In this document: positions 58,340-64,000 of the stretch, in pieces | Layout: the number at the start of each line of letters is the position of its first letter | Position numbering within the stretch: the stretch's first letter is position 1 | DNA from: Takakia lepidozioides | Lineage: Eukaryota > Streptophyta > Takakiopsida > Takakiales > Takakiaceae | Length of the DNA: 64,000 nucleotides | NCBI GenBank assembly: GCA_030704615.1 | Contig: CM060733.1 | Coordinates: 15,626,001-15,690,000 of the forward strand | Direction of reading: 5' to 3' | Notes under the pieces: generated by a model | What the model was told of the DNA's origin: nothing | The model's input: the letters and a program-made list of their open reading frames with translations, nothing else | Database searches by the model: none | Made by a program: the position numbers and the translations under genes

Positions 58340-60223
58340 GGGAGAAGAGAACGTCGGGGTCATACACCTAGTTCAACTTTAAAGCCGCACGCTTCTTGCC
58401 AGAGACAAATTCTTTCCTTGAAGAACCCAGGTAAGAGAAGTGAGGATCTGGCCGTTACGCAAAACTCTTGCGCCATTTCAGAAGATGGCACGACCTTAAA
58501 AGGTTTGATAGCATCCCCGTGCTAGGCTTGTTTTTGGGACTGAGTGGCGGGGTCTGTGCATGACCCATGGCGGAAGAAGAAGGATGTGAAAAGTATTCTG
58601 AAACCTGTACCTGCAGGCCCTCGTGTGCACACGGAGGCTTGTCATGTCAACCCAGAGACTAAGGCAAGTCAGTCGTTGAATTCTTTGTCGGTGTTCACTT
58701 ATCTGTCTGTGCATGGAGGTGGGGCCGAGCGTTCCAAGGACAATTTGACTTATTCAAGGTACGACCTACGACTGAAGAGAGATCTCTCTATAGATTGCAA
58801 GAGATGTTCGCTGGTTACAAATTGAAAGTGCCGTAATATCATCTGTGTGTCTCATAACTTATAACCGGAAGCGAATTCTGATTTCAGGGTTGTAGAAGAG
58901 TCGGTTTTGGTTTTGGTTTTGAACTCACTGATCAGTGAGTCTGTTACAACAGCTGTATCACTTTAAAATATTTGATCAGCTCATTGCTTAGTGACACTGG
59001 TAGTACAGTTAGATCAAGGTTGCACTCATATTTTCAATAGCTGCACCCTGAGTAGCCTCGAAGATTTTACTTAGAGTGGCATCAGGCTTCTAATGATGCC
59101 GGCTTGAGAAGCCAGCTTGGCTTGTGGTGTAGAGTTTTGTTTGGTTTCTTACTTCTCTTGACACTGTTCCTGCCACAGCTCAAAAGTATCACACCTTTTT
59201 TGGATAAGGGTTACAGAATGATGAATGCCGCCTCTATTTCGTAGTGTGCCCCACAAAATGGTTGTCACATATGTGGCCCAAAATCAGACAATTAGCAAAA
59301 TGAGCCTCAGCTCTAGCTTCCTAAGCACCCCACCTGAGATTGTGAGAGAGCCATTGTTCTTCGAGGAGAGCGTTGGCATGAACAGGTTTTGTGGGCTCGG
59401 ATTACATCTCTAGTTGCATTTATCCTTGACAACTGGCTCAAGAAGTTTTTCCTTCATTTCTATGATGCTTGTGACATAAGCTTCTAAAGGAGGCTCGGCA
59501 AAACCTCCTTGATTAAATTGGAGTAACTTGCTGTAGCACAGGGTCATAGAGAATTCGAATCTTAATATGGTTGAACACACCCTAAATTACAGCCACACTC
59601 AGCCTGGCTTGGAAGGTGGCCTTGCCCACCACAAATCCTTCTGCAGGAAGCATAACGCCACATGTCTGTAATGGTTTTTGTGCCTGAGTTGAGATGGAGC
59701 TAAGAGTTTAGGGAAGTCTTCCTGAAACTTCACTAGTCGAGACAAAGTCATAGGCCATTCAAACCATATTGTAGGCTACAATTCTTTCATCCATTGGGGA
59801 GGAATTGCGATTAGACCTCCTGCCTAACATCCTGCCAGACTGCCTCACATGCCTCTTATCCTTCAATGGCTGGAGCGGAGACAACTGTTTCCTGGCAGCG
59901 ACTGGTGACTATCAGAGAACGGTGGATTGAACGAATTCCCACAAGCCAACAGGAGAGTTTGACAGGTAGAATCATAGCCTGTGAGGGATAAAGAGGAGGT
60001 TCACACATGCAGTGCTCATGCATATCAAGCATACCAAGAAAGAACTGCATGACAAAGCATCTAATAAAAGAGAGGAGGGGGACTGACACAGGAGAAGTGG
60101 AATCTGTCTCTTTGAAGAACACTCTGTGAGCGGCGTGAGGACACTGTAAAGCAAAAGAAAAAGCTCACAAGGTCAAACTGGTCTGCTTGTCCGAAATCAA
60201 AGTATGAGAGCTAGTGATTACCG
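58340..60223. other. Intergenic between converging GT31 and F-box genes
   Basis: Presumed 3' UTRs. ORFs at 58544-58825 and 59225-59413 show no pattern and I do not call them. Confidence 0.35.
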
Positions 60224-62251
60224 TTATGTATCATTAGATTTGGCACGGGCAGCCATAGACATGTGACCACAGTAGCCCGCAAACACATTTGAGTAAGATT
60301 TGGTAAGGTAAGCGAAGTTGGCGATGGGTGGTAAAGCAGCCACCCTCTCCCCTCTTTCTAGCAGAGATTGAAGGTCCAACCTCTGCAATGTCAACACAGC
60401 TCCGGACTCCCGCCAAACAAAAGCCATAACTCCATTGCTGTCCACAAATAGATCACCTGGCTTTGAACCTGGATATCTGAACCCATACCCATTGGCAATG
60501 CCTTCACCCTGAAAGGTTTGCACAATGTCAACAGCAGCTCCATCCTTGTTCGTTTCCCAAGGAAACTGCTCTGCTGAAGGCTCATTGATCTTTGCAGTGA
60601 ACATGGCTGATCCATTTGGATGCAGCACATAATGAGTGCCTTCAAGTATTTTTGTGGCAATCAAAAGCCGGCCTTCAACTGTCTCATCATAAGATAGTAA
60701 CAAAAAGAACAAAGCCTTCCCAGGTTTGTCTTCAGCAGGCTGACCAGGGGGCCAACCAAAGGTGCCACCCCAAAGTCCAGCATGCTCCCTACCCTCTTCT
60801 GGCTTCTGCTCAGGTATTTTGTAGAGAGCAAAGCGATTATCATGCATGATGGGCCATGCACGATAGAAATTCAACTTCCAGCTTGTGGCATGTAAGCGCA
60901 GACCAATGGCATCTCCTTGCTTTAAAAACTCCTGCAGCTGCAAGCGCTTAATCTCTGCGTTGCTTGCTGCACCTCCCTTTCCACAGTCTTGCACTGTATT
61001 CTTGCTCAATATCTGCTTCATCTTTGCTCTTACAAAGCGTGCAAATCCTAGTTTCTTTAAAGAATCACTCTGGCCTTTTAAATCTGATGCTGGCAAGGCA
61101 GGGGCAGAGATAGAGGCCGTCTTCCCTTTGAGTGTGGAGTCAACAGTGGCAGAGCTAGAGGGCGTCTTCCCTTTGTGTGTAGAATCGACAGTCTTCGACT
61201 CATCACCTGTCTTGCTAGCATCAGATGATTCCAGAGGGCTGCACAACTTTTTCAGAAGATCTGCAGAGTAGACACCTTTACATTGGGAGCCTGGCTGGGT
61301 GGCATTAGTATACATGCACATCAAAAGTGAGCGCCTTTCTGACATGAGCAACAATTCTTTTTTATGTATGTCATTGCTAGTGATAGTTTGCAGTTTACCA
61401 CAATGTAAATTATCTCTGGCAACGGGAAACAGGGGCCCGCTGGCAGCTTGGAGTACTTTAAGCCGGACTTGAGGAGCTAGCACCTCCAGCAGTCGCCTCC
61501 TATCCCCAAATGCTAAGCGGTGGAATGGAACAGGATCAGTAGGAGCAGCCTTAATTTTCCCTTTGCTTGCTTTAGGTGTGGCCTTGAGCTCTTCTCTTGA
61601 GGAATCATCACCGTGATCCGCCATAGCCACCAGCGGACTATTCGGGGTATCGGGAGACCCTACATAGTGTGTGAGTGGCTCTGCTTCCAAAAGTAGCACA
61701 TTGGGATCCTCCTTTGCAGCTTTAAATCGACCTGGATAACAATAGTCTTTCTCACACTCCCTGCCATGCAAAAAAAAGGCAAGGGACCCATCGCAGTGAC
61801 CAATAATCTCAAACACAGGTGCCCACAACAGACCTTTGTCCAGGCCACGCGATCCCAACTCCTGCGGGATGATGCGGCAAGCCACTACAGAAACAAAGCC
61901 CCACGTCACATACACCATGTTTCCCAGCTCTGGATTTTGATGCACCCAAATGCCCACTAGAGACCTTACCGAGTATAGGAAGCGGAACAACGCCTTGCAC
62001 GAGGCCATGGTGGTGCGCCATGCTGTGAGGTCGACAGCCCATGATTCCACTATTCGCTTACAATGTGGCATCCATAGCTTGTCAGAATCGCACAGAGAGC
62101 GAAACTTTTTACAAGTGAAGCTCAGATTGAACAGATCCCGGTGTTGCATAGCCCCTGACAACAATGCTAGCACATCATCAGGCAACTCCTGTAACAGGCA
62201 CCCAGCTCCCTTGCTGGCCATTCTAACGGGGCCAGGATCATTCACCCTCAT
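60224..62251 (-). CDS. F-box protein, At5g39450-like
   Basis: Likely substrate receptor of an SCF ubiquitin ligase. Intronless, 675 residues from ATG 62249-62251; a start further upstream would need a non-ATG codon. The F-box is near residues 20-60: LLQELPDDVLALLSGAMQHR, LFNLSFTCKKFRSLCDSDKL. Then come the family blocks KALFRFLYSVRSLVGIWVHQ, NPELGNMVYVTWGFVSVVAC, FEIIGHCDGSLAFFLHGREC, HAGLWGGTFGWPPGQPAEDK, GEGIANGYGFRYPGSKPGDL and LTKSYSNVFAGY. Between these lies a low-complexity Ser/Thr/Lys insert with a duplicated TVDST.KGKT unit (61130-61190). Length is somewhat above the Arabidopsis relative because of this insert. Target unknown. Confidence 0.92.
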   Translation of the reverse strand: MRVNDPGPVRMASKGAGCLLQELPDDVLALLSGAMQHRDLFNLSFTCKKFRSLCDSDKLWMPHCKRIVESWAVDLTAWRTTMASCKALFRFLYSVRSLVGIWVHQNPELGNMVYVTWGFVSVVACRIIPQELGSRGLDKGLLWAPVFEIIGHCDGSLAFFLHGRECEKDYCYPGRFKAAKEDPNVLLLEAEPLTHYVGSPDTPNSPLVAMADHGDDSSREELKATPKASKGKIKAAPTDPVPFHRLAFGDRRRLLEVLAPQVRLKVLQAASGPLFPVARDNLHCGKLQTITSNDIHKKELLLMSERRSLLMCMYTNATQPGSQCKGVYSADLLKKLCSPLESSDASKTGDESKTVDSTHKGKTPSSSATVDSTLKGKTASISAPALPASDLKGQSDSLKKLGFARFVRAKMKQILSKNTVQDCGKGGAASNAEIKRLQLQEFLKQGDAIGLRLHATSWKLNFYRAWPIMHDNRFALYKIPEQKPEEGREHAGLWGGTFGWPPGQPAEDKPGKALFFLLLSYDETVEGRLLIATKILEGTHYVLHPNGSAMFTAKINEPSAEQFPWETNKDGAAVDIVQTFQGEGIANGYGFRYPGSKPGDLFVDSNGVMAFVWRESGAVLTLQRLDLQSLLERGERVAALPPIANFAYLTKSYSNVFAGYCGHMSMAARAKSNDT

Positions 62252-63448
62252 GACCTCCTCCTCCCCGCTCCTCCGGCTCAAGGATTTACATACTTCGCTC
62301 CACCCTTGTTTCCACAAACGCCTTCAGAGCAGAAAACATCCACCGACTACAAATCTTAAACCAAATTTAGAGGAGACCCACCTCCGGGAAAAGTCTGTGT
62401 AACAAGGTAGAAAGAGATCTGGAGCTCTTTGACCAGCGTACATTCTTACGCTACCCTCTTGACCCTACATAATTTTGGTCAGGCAGACCACCTACGTGTG
62501 GAGTGTGGACACATGGAAACCTGTCCCCAACTATAGTGTATTATTATGTCTCATTCTCTTACTCTACACGGCTAGACTCATCCTCTTCCCGTGATGTAAA
62601 TTTGCCGGATTTCCTTCAAAAGGGAGGCCTTGATGGAAACAACAGTTTGTCCACGAGCATTCACAGCAGCTTTTTTAGAGCTTCGAGTTTGGATGGGAAA
62701 GAAGATCCAGGTAAGGCTGATACGGCCGGCTGGCTGATACTTGTCCATGTGCATGAAAAGGAGCAAGGACCTATAGAAATTGTTGGGGTCCACCAAATGA
62801 CTCTGCAACTGTGAACGTACCGCAGTCTGCTAGCATATTGTCTGTTCACGAGGTACCCTCAACTAATAAAACCAAGTCCAAACATGAAGTTATGCTTGGG
62901 GCCAGTTTGGACCCACCTCAGAACTTGCAGTCGCTTCAACTGTTGCACTACCAAGTAGACTACCGAGTTGTTAGATACAAGAGGAGACAAAATATACGCC
63001 ACCATCTCGATCGGCTATCCGTTGATCTCTGTGAGCACGACAACGCGGCTTGAAGAGTACCCTCCTTTTATGAATGTATGGACATGATCTCATTCCAAAA
63101 CCTGTTGTAGTTATTGCTAAGTTGAAGTGACACTTTGTAGAAACAAGCTGAATCTTAACGAGTACTCCATACATCAACGTTATACTTGATACCAGAACAT
63201 TTGTACATTGGAATCATATGAACACACTAAACAATAACTGAACCCACAGTTGATTCCTATTGACCTAAACAATAATCTTGTACGACAGCTAATGAAGCTG
63301 CTAGGGAGACACCTTCAGTCACTACATTCATTTATAGTGACTGAAGGTGATGTCTCAAGCTCGGAAAGCATGGCGTGTTCTTTGTGCAGATGTTTTCCAC
63401 ATGTGGTGAAAGAAGTAGATCCCAACTTTTCGCGAGCTTTGAGAATTC
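62252..63448. other. Upstream region of the F-box gene; no gene supported
   Basis: ORFs at 62503-62814 and 62811-63053 have no recognisable family. A near-perfect small inverted repeat built on 'caccttcagtcacta' and 'tagtgactgaaggtg' occurs at 63310-63351 (stem about 15, loop about 12). Confidence 0.35.
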
Positions 63449-63770
63449 CTCTGGGGAAAGGGGGGTTTCATTTGTTGAAGAACAAGTTCCAGAATTGATT
63501 GGCAAAGGGAAATCCAAGGCCCAGTTTTCATTCGAGCCGTGCTTTCTTTGTGATTCTTGGCCTGTTTTGGCTCTTGTCTCTTGCATTTTTCAGTCTTAGT
63601 CAGTCCTCTTGCTTCTTGTTTCTCAGTGCAGACTGCAGACCTAGTATTCCGGGGCCCTCTACTAACTAAGCCTTCAAGGTTATTTTTCCTTGCTAGTTGA
63701 TTTATTTCAGGGCTTGGGTGATCTGTCCCTTTTTTTCAAATTAAAAAAGGGAAAAACAAATCTCAACCCC
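63449..63770 (+). mobile_element. LINE family B 3' end
   Basis: The peptide trace GKGKSKAQFSFEP (63500-63540) matches the C-terminal GKSKAQLSF of the copy at 29984-30250. The following 3' UTR words aagccttcaaggttattttt and cagggct match the complement of 12495-12560. It ends in an A-rich tail at 63738-63770. 5'-truncated. Confidence 0.7.
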
Positions 63771-63971
63771 AAAAGTTATAGGAAGGTAAAAAAGTGAACC
63801 AAATTCATCAAAGCAAAGATCACAGACAATCCGACAAACCCTTGCTGAAAACCCTGCGTGTATGAGACGCCCTTGTATTCGTGTCTCGCACTGCTGCTTT
63901 ATCGCCTCACTGTGCATTCCATTCTCCATCTCGTCTTGAATCCAGAATTCGAAAGCTCTCTGGCTGCAAAA

Positions 63972-64000
63972 ATGGTCACGGATGATGTTTGGGAGTCCGA
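63972..64000 (+). CDS. Possible start of a gene running off the window
   Basis: ATG at 63972 in a good context (aaaaATGG) opens a frame MVTDDVWES that continues to the window edge. Only nine codons are visible, so this is weak. Confidence 0.25.

Noticed and set aside
57802-58363. Two long minus-strand ORFs rich in Phe, Leu and Ser opposite the GT31 tail
   Set aside because: They are antisense shadows of the Lys/Glu-rich coding repeat; the plus frame connects to conserved GT31 sequence.
58544-58825. ORF downstream of the GT31 stop codon as an extra exon
   Set aside because: The GT31 frame ends with a clean stop and no donor joins the two.

Overview
The window looks like nuclear DNA of a land plant, most likely a seed-free lineage (fern, lycophyte or moss). 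That placement is inference. It rests on intron-rich genes with canonical GT/AG sites, a DYW-class PPR gene plus a decayed relative, plant-only families (CRM domain, PDF-motif OSB-like protein, methylesterase, GALT-type GT31, At5g39450-type F-box protein), and dense copia, LINE, SINE, CACTA and Mutator-like insertions. No operons, CRISPR arrays or bacterial features are present.

Layout. 1-1276: 3' end of a Ty1/copia element with its LTR. 3188-7636 (+): complete six-exon eIF2B alpha gene carrying a LINE fragment in intron 4. 9177-11215 (-): three-exon single-CRM-domain organellar RNA-binding protein with a telo-box/site-II promoter. 12472-13877 (-): LINE 3' part. 13930-16598 (-): decayed PPR-DYW gene whose leader is spliced in frame to OSB-type PDF-motif exons. 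18158-23006 (+): FAM185A/DUF4097-like beta-repeat gene with a duplicated exon. 24169-24900: LINE RT fragment. 26731-28494: very large inverted repeat with a 43-base loop. 29984-31400 and 32640-33066: further LINE pieces. 33573-34514 (-): unidentified multi-exon plant gene. 36670-39483 (+): PPR-DYW gene with a worn 5' end. 41293-42695 (-): complete methylesterase.

45580-49140 is a minisatellite split by a Mutator-like element (9-base target duplication). That element contains a non-autonomous CACTA element (3-base target duplication), which in turn contains a tRNA-derived SINE. 51488-58339 (+) is a nine-exon GT31 Golgi galactosyltransferase-like gene (840 codons) with an unusual C-terminal array of about 13-residue Lys/Glu-rich repeats and a LINE in its last intron. 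60224-62251 (-) is an intronless F-box gene.

The genes are ordinary, independently transcribed plant loci: translation control, organellar RNA and DNA handling, ester hydrolysis, Golgi glycosylation, ubiquitin targeting. The most unusual content is the nested transposon stack, the long hairpin, the OSB-PPR chimera and the repeat tail on the GT31 enzyme. All exon models come from reading splice sites and matching remembered family patterns; no alignment was run.
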